Part shown: piece by piece, positions 9,012 to 16,813 of the stretch
How the letters are laid out: each line of letters begins with the position of its first letter
Position numbering within the stretch: position 1 is the first letter of the stretch
NCBI GenBank assembly: GCA_000434915.1
Contig: FR882078.1
Coordinates: forward strand, 1-64,000
DNA: 64,000 nt
Source: Ruminococcus sp. CAG:563
Lineage (GTDB): Bacteria; Bacillota; Clostridia; Oscillospirales; Acutalibacteraceae
Direction: 5' to 3'
Made by a program: the position numbers and the translations under genes
The notes under the pieces: generated by a model
Seen by the model: only the letters and a program-made list of their open reading frames with translations
Databases searched by the model: none
Told to the model about the DNA's origin: nothing

Positions 9012-10946
9012 TTATTCCTCCTTGTCAAACGAGCCGGTGTAAAGCTGATAATATCTGCCCTTTGCGGCAATAAGATCATCATGATTGCCTCGCTCGATTA
9101 TACGTCCGTGATCAAGTACCATTATAACATCGGAATTCCGAATTGTCGAGAGTCTGTGAGCGATGACAAATACCGTTCTGCCCTTCATCAGAGCATCCAT
9201 GCCCTTCTGAACAATGGCTTCGGTTCTCGTGTCAATAGAGGAGGTCGCCTCGTCGAGAATCATAACCGGCGGATCGGCAACTGCAGATCTTGCGATTGCA
9301 AGCAGCTGACGCTGACCCTGTGAAAGATTGCCGCCGTTGGCTGTCAGCATGGTGTTGTAACCATCGGGAAGCATACGAATGAATTCATCGGCATTTGCAA
9401 GCTTTGCGGCTGCGATACACTCGTCATCACTTGCATCGAGTTTGCCGTAACGAATATTATCCATAACTGTGCCGGTGAACAGGTTCGTTTCCTGAAGAAC
9501 GATTCCGAGAGAATGGCGAAGGTCGTCCTTCTTTATCTTGTTGATGTTTATTCCGTCGTAACGAATCTTGCCGTCGGCAACGTCGTAGAAACGGTTGATA
9601 AGGTTTGTAATAGTAGTTTTGCCTGCACCCGTTGCACCGACGAATGCGACCTTCTGGCCGGGCTCGGCAAAGAGAGATATATCGTGAAGAACGATTTTAT
9701 TCGGCTCATAGCCGAAATCCATGTGCTCCATGCGAACGTCGCCCATAAGCTTGGTGTAGGTAACGCTGCCGTCCTCGTGAGGATGCTTCCATGCCCATGT
9801 TCCGGTGCGTTCCTTGCATTCAACGAGTTTGCCGTCAACCTCTTTTGCGTTGACAAGCGTAACATAGCCGTCGTCAACCTCAGGCTTCTCGTCCATGAGA
9901 TCGAAGATTCTGTCCGCACCGGCGAGAGCCATAACAATGCTGTTGATATGCTGCGAAATCTGGCTGATGTTGTTTGTAAACTGCCTTGTCATGTTGAGAA
10001 AAGGAACAACAACGGCAATGCCGAGTGCCTGACCTGAGAGTGAGAGATTGTGAACATTCGGAGAGAGGATGAGAAGTCCGCCGATGAAAGCAATACAAAC
10101 GTAAAGAATATTGCCGATGTTACCCATGATTGGCATAAGGATATTCGCAAAGCTGTTTGCTTTTGAAGCTTCTTTGAAAAGCTCACCGTTGATTCTGTCA
10201 AAATCCTTGCAGCTTTCCTGCTCATGGTTAAATACTTTAACGACCTTCTGACCGCTCATCATTTCCTCAATGAAGCCCTCTGTTTTACCGAGAGCCTTCT
10301 GCTGACGAACAAAAAACTTGGCAGAATTGCCGCCGACCGTTTTGACGACTATCATCATCAATCCTACTGCACCGAAAACGATAAGCGTCATCCAAACGCT
10401 CAGGTAGAGCATGTAAACAACAAGGATGATGATTGTCAATGCCGACTGGATGAGTGCAGGCATAGCCTGAGAAACAAGCTGACGAAGTGTGTCGATATCG
10501 TTTGTATAGTAGGACATTATGTCGCCGTGCGGATGCGTGTCGAAATATTTTATCGGCAGTCTCTCCATCTTGCGGAACATTGTTTTACGGGTGTTGTTGA
10601 GGAATCCCTGGGTTACTATCGCCATTATCCTTGCGTGGAAGAAAGATGCGATAACGCCGACGAGATAAATGCATCCCATCATTGCAATGATTTTGATAAT
10701 GTTTGGCAGTGCGGCATTCCAGCCTGTGTCTATGCCTTTTTTAATTTCAATGATAAAATTATTGAGAAACAGGTTGGAGGTCGTTGAGGCAAGCGTTGAA
10801 AGAATAATGCAGACAACTACCGCAATAAGCGGAGCTTTGTACTCGCTGAAAAGCATTTTGAGAATTCTTTTAAACGTGCCTTTCTTAGCTCCGGATTTCA
10901 TTCCCATCATCGGAGCTTTTCTTCCTTTTGGCATTGGATTACTCAT
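9012..10946 (-). CDS. ABC exporter half-transporter, catalytically intact subunit
   Basis: A 644-aa ABC transporter with an N-terminal six-helix type-1 exporter domain (about residues 30-330) and a C-terminal nucleotide-binding domain. Walker A is GATGAGKTT, the signature is LSQGQRQ, Walker B is VMILDEATS with the catalytic Glu, and the H-loop is AHRLST. An insert rich in charged residues (about 370-410) precedes the ATPase. The start at 10946 is set by AGGTGA and overlaps the upstream gene by 8 bp. With the neighbouring subunit it forms a heterodimeric multidrug or lipid exporter of the TM287/288 or LmrCD type. The substrate is unknown, and control by the adjacent MarR protein is likely. Confidence 0.88.
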   Translation of the reverse strand: MSNPMPKGRKAPMMGMKSGAKKGTFKRILKMLFSEYKAPLIAVVVCIILSTLASTTSNLFLNNFIIEIKKGIDTGWNAALPNIIKIIAMMGCIYLVGVIASFFHARIMAIVTQGFLNNTRKTMFRKMERLPIKYFDTHPHGDIMSYYTNDIDTLRQLVSQAMPALIQSALTIIILVVYMLYLSVWMTLIVFGAVGLMMIVVKTVGGNSAKFFVRQQKALGKTEGFIEEMMSGQKVVKVFNHEQESCKDFDRINGELFKEASKANSFANILMPIMGNIGNILYVCIAFIGGLLILSPNVHNLSLSGQALGIAVVVPFLNMTRQFTNNISQISQHINSIVMALAGADRIFDLMDEKPEVDDGYVTLVNAKEVDGKLVECKERTGTWAWKHPHEDGSVTYTKLMGDVRMEHMDFGYEPNKIVLHDISLFAEPGQKVAFVGATGAGKTTITNLINRFYDVADGKIRYDGININKIKKDDLRHSLGIVLQETNLFTGTVMDNIRYGKLDASDDECIAAAKLANADEFIRMLPDGYNTMLTANGGNLSQGQRQLLAIARSAVADPPVMILDEATSSIDTRTEAIVQKGMDALMKGRTVFVIAHRLSTIRNSDVIMVLDHGRIIERGNHDDLIAAKGRYYQLYTGSFDKEE

Positions 10947-12687
10947 CAAAATCACCTGCCTTTGTCTGAGATTCATACACTTCACGGTAAATATCGTTGT
11001 TTTCCATAAGCTCGTCGTGAGTGCCGATTCCGTTGACCTCACCGTTGTTGAGAACGATTATTCTGTCGGCATCCTGAACCGAGGATATACGCTGAGCAAT
11101 AATAAGCTTGGTCGTGTCGGGAATTTCCTCACGGAAAGCCTTTCTGATCATTGCGTCAGTCTTGGTGTCAACTGCACTTGTAGAGTCATCAAGAATAAGA
11201 ATCTTCGGTTTTTTGAGCAAGGCTCTTGCTATGCAAAGTCGCTGCTTCTGTCCGCCGGAGACGTTTGCACCGCCTCGTTCGATATAGGTGTCGTATTTGT
11301 CGGGCATTTGCTCGATGAATTCATCGGCCTGTGCGAGCTTGCAAACCCTGATTATATCTTCGTCGGTTGCGTCTTTATCACCCCAGCAAAGATTTTCCTT
11401 GATAGTACCCGAGAAAAGAACGTTTTTCTGAAGCACAACGGAAACTGCATCACGCAATGCTTCTATATCGTATTTTCTTACATCGACTCCGCCAACCTTA
11501 ACGCTTCCGCTTGTTGCGTCATAAAGTCTCGGAATGAGCTGAATAAGTGTTGATTTACTGCTTCCCGTTCCGCCGATAATTCCTATTGTCTCACCGGAAT
11601 TTATGTGGAAGTTTATGCCACGCAATGTGTTGACCTCTTGCTTTTTTGAATAAGCAAAATCAACATTTTCAAAGTCAATCGAGCCGTCCTCGACCTTATA
11701 AACGGGATTTTTCGGGTTTTTAATTGTGCTGCTTTCTTCAAGAACCTCAACAATTCGTACGGCTGAAGCGAAGGACATTGAGATCATAACAAGTGTCATT
11801 GAAACCATGAGGAGGCTCATAAGAACCTGCATGCCATAGGTCAGGATTGATGAAAGCCCGCCAACCTCAAGCTCCGTGCCGCCCGAAGTAACAATTATCT
11901 TTGCTCCGAAATAGAATACTATGAGCATGATAACATAGATTGCGGCACTGACAAGGGGATTGGTGAGAGCCATAAGCTTCTCGGCCTTTGTAAAGTCATT
12001 GCATACATTGTCGGATGCAATAGAAAATTTATGATTTTCAAAATCCTCACGAACAAAGGATTTTACCGCTCTGATGCCTGCAACATTTTCCTGTACGGAA
12101 TTATTGAGTGCATCGTAACGCTTAAAAATACGTTTGAACAGCGGCATTACCATCTTTATCATCAGCACAAGTCCGACCGCAAGGAACGGAATAAGTGCAA
12201 CGAACGCTGTCGTCAGCTTCGGGCTGAGCTTGATTGTCATGACGATTGAGAAAACAAGCATCAGAGGGCTTCTGATTGCCGTCCTGATTATCATCATGTA
12301 TGAGTTCTGAACGTTTGTTACATCCGTCGTGAGTCTTGTTACAAGGCTCGATGCGGAAAACTTGTCAATGTTTGAGAATGAATAATTCTGAACCGCATAG
12401 AAAAGATCGTGCCGAAGATTTTTTGCGAAACCGCACGAAGCAACGGCGCAGAAATATCCTGCCAAAGCACCGCAGGCAAGCGAGCAAATTGCGAGAATCA
12501 CAAGCTTGATGCCGTACTGAGTTATTATGTCCATGCCGCAGCCGGCTTCAATGCTGTCAATGAGCTGAGCCGTTATAAAAGGTATAAAGCACTCGATAAC
12601 GACTTCGCCTGTGATGAACAGCGGACTGAGCAGAGACGGCAGCTTGTATTCACGAATACATTGCATCAGTCTTTTTATCATATGCAT
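10939..12687 (-). CDS. ABC exporter half-transporter, degenerate-site subunit
   Basis: A 582-aa partner of the next gene with a six-helix exporter domain and an ATPase domain: Walker A GGTGSSKST, signature VSGGQKQR, Walker B ILILDDSTSAVD. The residue after Walker B Asp is Asp rather than the catalytic Glu, and the switch position reads AQRISS instead of AHR. This is the known pattern of the degenerate site in heterodimeric exporters. The ATG at 12687 directly follows the MarR stop and has GGAGGG 6-11 bases upstream. An 8-bp overlap couples it to the second subunit. Confidence 0.88.
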   Translation of the reverse strand: MHMIKRLMQCIREYKLPSLLSPLFITGEVVIECFIPFITAQLIDSIEAGCGMDIITQYGIKLVILAICSLACGALAGYFCAVASCGFAKNLRHDLFYAVQNYSFSNIDKFSASSLVTRLTTDVTNVQNSYMMIIRTAIRSPLMLVFSIVMTIKLSPKLTTAFVALIPFLAVGLVLMIKMVMPLFKRIFKRYDALNNSVQENVAGIRAVKSFVREDFENHKFSIASDNVCNDFTKAEKLMALTNPLVSAAIYVIMLIVFYFGAKIIVTSGGTELEVGGLSSILTYGMQVLMSLLMVSMTLVMISMSFASAVRIVEVLEESSTIKNPKNPVYKVEDGSIDFENVDFAYSKKQEVNTLRGINFHINSGETIGIIGGTGSSKSTLIQLIPRLYDATSGSVKVGGVDVRKYDIEALRDAVSVVLQKNVLFSGTIKENLCWGDKDATDEDIIRVCKLAQADEFIEQMPDKYDTYIERGGANVSGGQKQRLCIARALLKKPKILILDDSTSAVDTKTDAMIRKAFREEIPDTTKLIIAQRISSVQDADRIIVLNNGEVNGIGTHDELMENNDIYREVYESQTKAGDFDE

Positions 12688-13152
12688 TCAGCATCCCTCC
12701 TTTTCGCTTTCATTAATGTAGTAGTTTTTGAGATTTCGTTTCATCCTTTTGATATAATCACACATAGCTTCCTTTTCATCGGAACTGAATCCGTCGGTCA
12801 AAACGCTTTCGACAAGGTCCATATCCTCTGCCATAAGGTGCGATATAGCCTTTGACTTATCCGTCATAACAATTTTTTTAAGACGTGCGTCGCAACTTAC
12901 CGAATGCCTTTCCACAAGACCCTTTTGTTCCATGAGGTTAATAACTTTTGAAGCAGTTGAACGTGTTATTCCGAAAGCTTTTTCAATATCCTTTTGAAAA
13001 ACATCGTGGTCGGCATTCTCGGTTAGGTAGCCTATTATACAGGCGTTCGTGCCCGTCATTGAATCTATTTTTTCCTTGTTCGGCAGGTTTTCGATAAATC
13101 TGTAAATAAGATGTGAAAGCGACCTCAACTCATTATGAACCGTTTCTTTCAT
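12688..13152 (-). CDS. MarR-family transcriptional regulator
   Basis: A 154-aa winged-helix protein, with the helix-turn-helix in the region VFQKDIEKAFGITRSTASKV followed by the wing (LVERHSVSCDARLKKI). It leads the operon for the heterodimeric ABC exporter, the usual arrangement for an autorepressing MarR that responds to a toxic ligand. I start it at 13152, with GAGGGAG upstream. The further-upstream start at 13191 would lie inside the -10 box. An imperfect inverted repeat overlapping the promoter is a candidate operator. Confidence 0.85.
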   Translation of the reverse strand: MKETVHNELRSLSHLIYRFIENLPNKEKIDSMTGTNACIIGYLTENADHDVFQKDIEKAFGITRSTASKVINLMEQKGLVERHSVSCDARLKKIVMTDKSKAISHLMAEDMDLVESVLTDGFSSDEKEAMCDYIKRMKRNLKNYYINESEKEGC

Positions 13153-13183
13153 GTGTTTCACTCCCTCGTATATTTGTACGACA

Positions 13184-13218
13184 TTCAACATTATAGTTTA
13201 CTGTTCAATAATTGTCAA
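13184..13218 (-). promoter_or_regulatory. Promoter and candidate operator of the MarR-ABC operon
   Basis: TTGACA (13213-13218) and TATAAT (13190-13195) are separated by exactly 17 bases on the minus strand. A 6-of-7 inverted repeat (TTCAACA at 13184-13190 and TGTTCAA at 13202-13208) covers the -10 and spacer, where a MarR repressor would block polymerase. The promoter is strong; the operator is a guess. Confidence 0.75.
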
Positions 13219-13270
13219 TATATCCGCCTGTTAACAATTTATGAATTTTCTTTATATGTTTCAAAGAAAA

Positions 13271-13313
13271 AATCACCCGAAAAGGAGGGGGGAGTAAACC
13301 TTTTCGAGTGATT
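13271..13313 (-). terminator. Terminator of the 41-aa small transcription unit
   Basis: A 15-bp stem (AATCACCCGAAAAGG at 13271-13285 pairs with CCTTTTCGAGTGATT at 13299-13313, one G-U pair) with a 13-base loop. On the minus strand it is followed by TTTTTTCTTT, so it ends transcription from the 13.6-kb promoter. Confidence 0.8.
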
Positions 13314-13443
13314 ATGAGTTCTGCCTTTGCCGTCACGCAATTTCGATTTCTCGAATCCGATAGATTATCGGGGTGCAATCCGCATGGCGGTTGATTTGGG
13401 CATAGAGAATTTCAATATTAACGGCTCGCAAAAGCCGATGCGC
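13314..13443 (-). ncRNA. Structured 3' noncoding part of the small transcript
   Basis: Between the 41-aa ORF stop and the terminator lie about 130 bases with two clean hairpins: CCGATA/TATCGG (13357-13371, 3-base loop) and TTCGA-GAAA-TCGAA on the minus strand (13342-13355, a GNRA tetraloop). A third short stem (CGGC/GCCG) lies near 13420-13440. No ORF with a ribosome binding site is present. It could be the 3' half of a dual-function small RNA, or just a long 3' UTR. Confidence 0.4.
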
Positions 13444-13569
13444 TTAAAACTTCCTTGAAATAGCGTTTGCTGTCAGGAGATTTAAGATAGCACGGAATGA
13501 AAACTTCTTTTCATTTGCGATCTCGTTTAATATTTTTTCCTCTGCGACATAGTACATGTTGTTTGTCAT
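13444..13569 (-). CDS. Small peptide gene, 41 aa, own promoter and terminator
   Basis: Begins MTNNMYYVAEEKILNEI and ends NAISRKF. It has no Cys, no signal peptide and no strong hydrophobic stretch. The middle is likely helical and the C-terminus is basic. AAAGGA lies about 11 bases before the ATG, slightly far but usable. The gene sits alone between a perfect promoter and a strong terminator. I do not recognise the family. It could encode a small regulator, or the transcript may act mainly as RNA. Confidence 0.5.
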   Translation of the reverse strand: MTNNMYYVAEEKILNEIANEKKFSFRAILNLLTANAISRKF

Positions 13570-13605
13570 AAGTCATTCATTCCTTTCTTTTCTTTTTGTG
13601 AATAC

Positions 13606-13670
13606 ATTATAGCACGGTTATTTTTATTTGTCAAGCGTTTTGCACAAATAATTTATGCTCAATTTGTGCA
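13606..13670 (-). promoter_or_regulatory. Promoter of the 41-aa unit with upstream dyad
   Basis: TTGACA (13629-13634), 17-base spacer, TATAAT (13606-13611). Just upstream of the -35 is a perfect 9-bp inverted repeat (TGCACAAAT at 13641-13649, ATTTGTGCA at 13662-13670), centred near -56 from the expected start. That is the usual place for an activator site. Confidence 0.7.
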
Positions 13671-13842
13671 TTTTTACCCAATGAAAATTGTGCTATGTGC
13701 ATAATCACCTAATTGCAATATATTCAATGGTGTCAAAAGGTGTGATTTTTGACGTTTTTTACAATTTTTGCAAATGACTATAATATAATGATGATGAACA
13801 TTCCGATTTATGCTATGCTGACGTTTAAAACATTATGTAGTA

Positions 13843-13871
13843 TTGACAATTTTTTGTCATTGTGCTAAAAT
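13843..13871 (+). promoter_or_regulatory. Promoter of the M20 peptidase gene
   Basis: TTGACA (13843-13848), 17-base spacer, TAAAAT (13866-13871), on the plus strand. The ribosome binding site AGGAGG lies near 13889, and the ATG is at 13905. Confidence 0.75.
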
Positions 13872-13904
13872 TTAGGCTGTATTTTTAGGAGGTATTGCAT
13901 AATC

Positions 13905-15374
13905 ATGTGGTGGAAAATTTTATTGGCTTTGTTAGCTCTTTTTATTGTTGTAACTCTTATAAGGGCAATTTTTTACAAGCCGAAAAAGTTTGAAGGGGTT
14001 AAAATTGAAGATGCCGACATCGACGTAAATAAGGTTGCCGAGCATCTGTCAAAGGCAATTCAGTGTAAAACAATTTCAAGAAGCAATCCGGATGAGATAG
14101 ATTGGTCGGAATTTGATAAATTCCATGATTTTCTTGACGAAGCCTATCCGCTTATAAAGCAGAATACGGTCAAGGAAAAAGTCTCTAAGGCAAGTCTTAT
14201 CTATCGCTGGAAGGGTAGGAATCCTGACCTTGAGCCGATGGCATTGCTTTCGCATCAGGACGTTGTTCCCGTTGCCGAGGGTACAGAGAATGACTGGACG
14301 CATGACGCATTCAGCGGATATAATGACGGAGAGATAATCTGGGGTCGTGGTGCTCTGGATATGAAGAATCATCTTATCTGCGTTATGGAGGCTGTTGAAT
14401 CTCTTATGGAAGAGGGGTTCCAACCCGAGAGAGATGTTTATCTCTGCTTTGGCCATAATGAGGAGATTGTTTGCTCTGAGGAATCGGGTGCAGATGAAAT
14501 CGTTAAGGTTCTTCAGTCGAGGGGAATTCATCTTGACAGTGTTCTTGACGAGGGAAGTGCACTTCTTCGTCTTGATGTCAAGGGACTTATTCATACTTAT
14601 ATTGCCGCAGTCGGCGTTGCTGAAAAGGGATATGCCGATATGAAGCTCACCGTTCACGACAAGGGCGGCCACACTTCCGCCGCACCGAAGCACAGCGGTA
14701 TGGCAAAGCTCGCCAATACTATTAAAGATGTTGAAAGACATCAGTTTAAATCGCATATGCTGCCGTTCCTCAGTGAGCTTTTTGACACTGTCGGCAGAAA
14801 GGCGAATTACCTCGGCAGAGTTATTATGTGCAATGTATGGCTTCTCAAGCCGATTATTAAGCTCGTGCTTAAAACCATTCCGGAATCTGCAAGCATGGTC
14901 AGAACAATTCAGAGTATCTCAATGTGTGAGGGTAGTCTCGAGCCAAACGTTCTGCCGCAGAGACCGAATATTACAATCAATTTCAGACCTCTTCCCGGTG
15001 ATACGATTGATGATGTTGAAAAGCATATCCGCAAGGCTGTTCGCTATAAGGATTTGGAGGTTGAACGTCTTTACAGCAAGGAAGCAACCAAGTTCTCACC
15101 GACCGATTCGAGAGCATTTAATGCAATCAGAAAGGTTGAGGAAGGACTTCATCCAAATGACGTTGCTGTCGCTCCATACCTTGTAATGGGCGGCACGGAT
15201 TCTTACCGTTACGGAAAGATTTGCGACAACATTCTCCGCTATGCGCCGTTTAATGTCTCCGTTAATCTTTTTCTGACAACTCATGCCACCGATGAACGCT
15301 GCCCGATTTCGGCACTTAAGGAAAGCGTAATTTTCTTCAGAGAGTATATCAAGGAAGTTTCAAAAGCAGAATAA
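13905..15374 (+). CDS. M20-family metallopeptidase, membrane-anchored
   Basis: A 489-aa zinc-dependent peptidase of the M20 (carboxypeptidase/ArgE/PM20D1-like) family. An N-terminal transmembrane helix (about 3-24) would tether it to the membrane. Metal ligands are visible in order: LLSHQDVVPV (His), GRGALDMKN (Asp), GHNEEI (Glu-Glu) and a late THATDER (His). The dimerisation domain follows the GHTSAAPKHSG segment (about 255 onward). The length fits the PM20D1-like subgroup, which cleaves or forms N-acyl amino acids or dipeptides. Which substrate applies here is unknown. It is a single gene with its own promoter and terminator. Confidence 0.88.
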   Translation: MWWKILLALLALFIVVTLIRAIFYKPKKFEGVKIEDADIDVNKVAEHLSKAIQCKTISRSNPDEIDWSEFDKFHDFLDEAYPLIKQNTVKEKVSKASLIYRWKGRNPDLEPMALLSHQDVVPVAEGTENDWTHDAFSGYNDGEIIWGRGALDMKNHLICVMEAVESLMEEGFQPERDVYLCFGHNEEIVCSEESGADEIVKVLQSRGIHLDSVLDEGSALLRLDVKGLIHTYIAAVGVAEKGYADMKLTVHDKGGHTSAAPKHSGMAKLANTIKDVERHQFKSHMLPFLSELFDTVGRKANYLGRVIMCNVWLLKPIIKLVLKTIPESASMVRTIQSISMCEGSLEPNVLPQRPNITINFRPLPGDTIDDVEKHIRKAVRYKDLEVERLYSKEATKFSPTDSRAFNAIRKVEEGLHPNDVAVAPYLVMGGTDSYRYGKICDNILRYAPFNVSVNLFLTTHATDERCPISALKESVIFFREYIKEVSKAE

Positions 15375-15387
15375 TTTACACATAATA

Positions 15388-15425
15388 AAAGCACAGAGGC
15401 TTAATTCGCTTCTGTGCTTTTTGTG
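15388..15425. terminator. Bidirectional terminator
   Basis: A 13-bp stem with one G-U pair (AAAGCACAGAGGC / GCTTCTGTGCTTT) with T-runs on both sides, between convergent genes. Confidence 0.8.
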
Positions 15426-15440
15426 TTTTTTAATTAGTTA

Positions 15441-16058
15441 TTATTCAAACGAAGCTCCGCTTGCCTGCTTGTCGGCAATGTCGTTCGGACCGTCTTTCCA
15501 TGCCGGTACGCATTTCTGCGTAAGATTTCCGCTTGCGTCGAATCTGAACTGGATTTTGTATCCGAGTCCCTTGTAGCTAACGCTGCCGTCCTCATAGGAC
15601 TGAGTCTGAATGCAGAAAACAGGGGAGTAGCCCTGAGATGCAATCGTGTGATCCACCGTGAAAGCAATGCACCAAAGGAGCGCAACACCGACAACGCACA
15701 TTAAAACAATTTGCAAGGCGTTGAATTTAATCTTTTCCTTGTGCTTCTTGCGAGGCTTTTCGTCGCTTGCTGTCTGATATGCTTCGGTGCTGTCAGAAAG
15801 CTCTATTGTGGTTGATGTTTCGTCAATAATGCAGATCGAGTCGGAAGACTCTTCTTCGTCATCGTGGTCTTCTTCGGGAACGCTGCTTGTTTCAATATTC
15901 TGAACGGTCGGCTCGGCCTGCTCTTCAACAGGCTCGCCCTCCTGAGACGAAAGCAAATCTATTGCGTCATCTTCATTAAACTTAATTCTGTTTTCAGCCG
16001 AAGTATCTTTAAGGAGTTCATCAATTTTATCAAACTGATCCTTTTTATTCTCTTCCAT
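15441..16058 (-). CDS. Single-pass membrane protein with acidic N-terminal region
   Basis: A 205-aa protein of unknown function. The first 95 residues are acidic, low-complexity and likely cytoplasmic (EEDHDDEEESSDS). A basic stretch (PRKKHKEKIK) precedes one transmembrane helix (about 117-138), leaving about 65 residues outside with a small beta-like domain (GYKIQFRFDASGN, Cys at 149 and 185). The start has GGAGG upstream. A promoter TTGATT-N16-TATAAT lies at about 16086-16113. It is monocistronic and ends at the shared terminator. Confidence 0.7.
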   Translation of the reverse strand: MEENKKDQFDKIDELLKDTSAENRIKFNEDDAIDLLSSQEGEPVEEQAEPTVQNIETSSVPEEDHDDEEESSDSICIIDETSTTIELSDSTEAYQTASDEKPRKKHKEKIKFNALQIVLMCVVGVALLWCIAFTVDHTIASQGYSPVFCIQTQSYEDGSVSYKGLGYKIQFRFDASGNLTQKCVPAWKDGPNDIADKQASGASFE

Positions 16059-16085
16059 AACAAACCTCCAAATAGTTGTAGTTTA

Positions 16086-16113
16086 ATTATATACTATTAT
16101 GAAATTAAATCAA
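16086..16113 (-). promoter_or_regulatory. Promoter of the acidic membrane protein gene
   Basis: On the minus strand TTGATT and TATAAT are separated by 16 bases, about 30 bases before the ATG at 16058. Confidence 0.55.
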
Positions 16114-16119
16114 GAGAAA

Positions 16120-16530
16120 AAAAGAAATTTAATGATTTCTCAAAAGAAAAAATTATTTTTTTCTTCTCGTATAAGCCGGATTATACCATAAACCGTTCCG
16201 CAATACATGAAAAAGCCGAGTGCCGTGAAAGCCTGTCTATCTTGCGAAAGCTTGAAGTCAGAGTCTTCAAATCAAAGAAATGCTTTGTTGTTGCGGGTCA
16301 TCTCCACGATTTTATTGCAGTTGGGATGATGGTGTATTTTCAGAATCGACCCCGGTTTAAGGAATGAATTTCATTAACAATACCGAAGAAAAAATCACTT
16401 TGTTATATGCAGTGTTATCTTTTGTAATAGATGAGTTCCGATATTGCAAATTATGAAGCTAAAGGTTATTAATCCTTAAAGAATATATTTTGCTTTTTAC
16501 TTTACCAATCATTTGTATATATTTTTCCAA
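16120..16530. other. Intergenic stretch with no recognised feature
   Basis: About 400 bases with no ORF carrying a ribosome binding site. The middle (16160-16370) is less AT-rich than its flanks and reads open in one plus frame, but the product looks like nothing known. It may be a decayed gene fragment. No tRNA or riboswitch pattern was seen before 16537. Confidence 0.4.
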
Positions 16531-16536
16531 AAAATC

Positions 16537-16564
16537 TTGACAAATTTTTTGGATATGATATTAT
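16537..16564 (+). promoter_or_regulatory. Promoter of the manganese riboswitch and P-type ATPase
   Basis: TTGACA (16537-16542) and TATTAT (16559-16564), spacer 16. The transcript would start about ten bases before the riboswitch P1 strand. Confidence 0.65.
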
Positions 16565-16570
16565 AAAGGT

Positions 16571-16773
16571 ACATCCATTGGGGAGTAGCTATAGGAATTT
16601 TCCTATCTGCTGTCGCCACGCGCTTTAAAGGCTTGAAATATCAAGTCATTTTCAGCCGGCAGCAGACCGATGCGATTTTTCGTGTTTGATGCAAGACCTT
16701 TGGCAGGCTATAAGGCCGGCAGCAGACCGATGCGATTTTCGTATTTGATGCAAGACCTTTGGCAGACGATAAG
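16571..16773 (+). ncRNA. yybP-ykoY manganese riboswitch with duplicated 3' half
   Basis: The leader contains the family's hallmark 5' element (TTGGGGAGTAGC, 16578-16589) and 3' element (GCAAGACCTTTGG). The 3' element occurs twice because a 60-bp unit is duplicated in tandem: 16655-16714 and 16715-16773, about 90 percent identical, both starting GCCGGCAGCAGACCGATGCG. The P1 5' strand CCATTGG (16575-16581) could pair with either CCTTTGG (16697-16703 or 16756-16762), with two U-U mismatches. The second copy is also the left arm of the terminator. In this family Mn2+ binding prevents termination and turns on a Mn exporter, which fits the P-type ATPase downstream. Confidence 0.82.
16655..16773 (+). 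repeat. Tandem 60-bp duplication inside the riboswitch
   Basis: Two direct copies (60 and 59 bases) of the riboswitch 3' half, differing at only a few positions (one indel in the T-run, GTGTTT versus GTATTT, GGCTA versus GACGA). Confidence 0.9.
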
Positions 16774-16790
16774 TCTGTCAAAGGTTTTTT
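16755..16790 (+). terminator. Riboswitch-controlled intrinsic terminator
   Basis: A 13-bp stem with one G-U pair (ACCTTTGGCAGAC at 16755-16767, GTCTGTCAAAGGT at 16773-16785), 5-base loop and six T. Its left arm is the second copy of the aptamer 3' strand, so aptamer and terminator compete. Confidence 0.85.
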
Positions 16791-16813
16791 ATTACAAAAG
16801 AGGAGGTCATTTT

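Noticed and set aside
10224..11553. Long plus-strand open frames opposite the ABC transporter genes
   Set aside because: They are antisense to clear ABC transporter genes with full motifs, and have no ribosome binding sites or recognisable domains.
12661..12687. Possible MarR-ABC gene fusion
   Set aside because: The MarR stop and ABC start are adjacent and distinct with a clear ribosome binding site between them.
13440..13569. Cyclic autoinducer (AgrD-like) peptide
   Set aside because: No Cys or CxxxF-type core and no AgrB or AgrC genes nearby.
15864..16367. 167-codon plus-strand open frame near 16 kb
   Set aside because: Its first part is antisense to the acidic membrane protein, there is no ribosome binding site, and the product matches nothing; kept only as an unexplained stretch.
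16670..16813. N-terminal extension of the P-type ATPase to 16670
   Set aside because: It reads through the duplicated riboswitch and terminator; the TTG at 16814 has a proper ribosome binding site.
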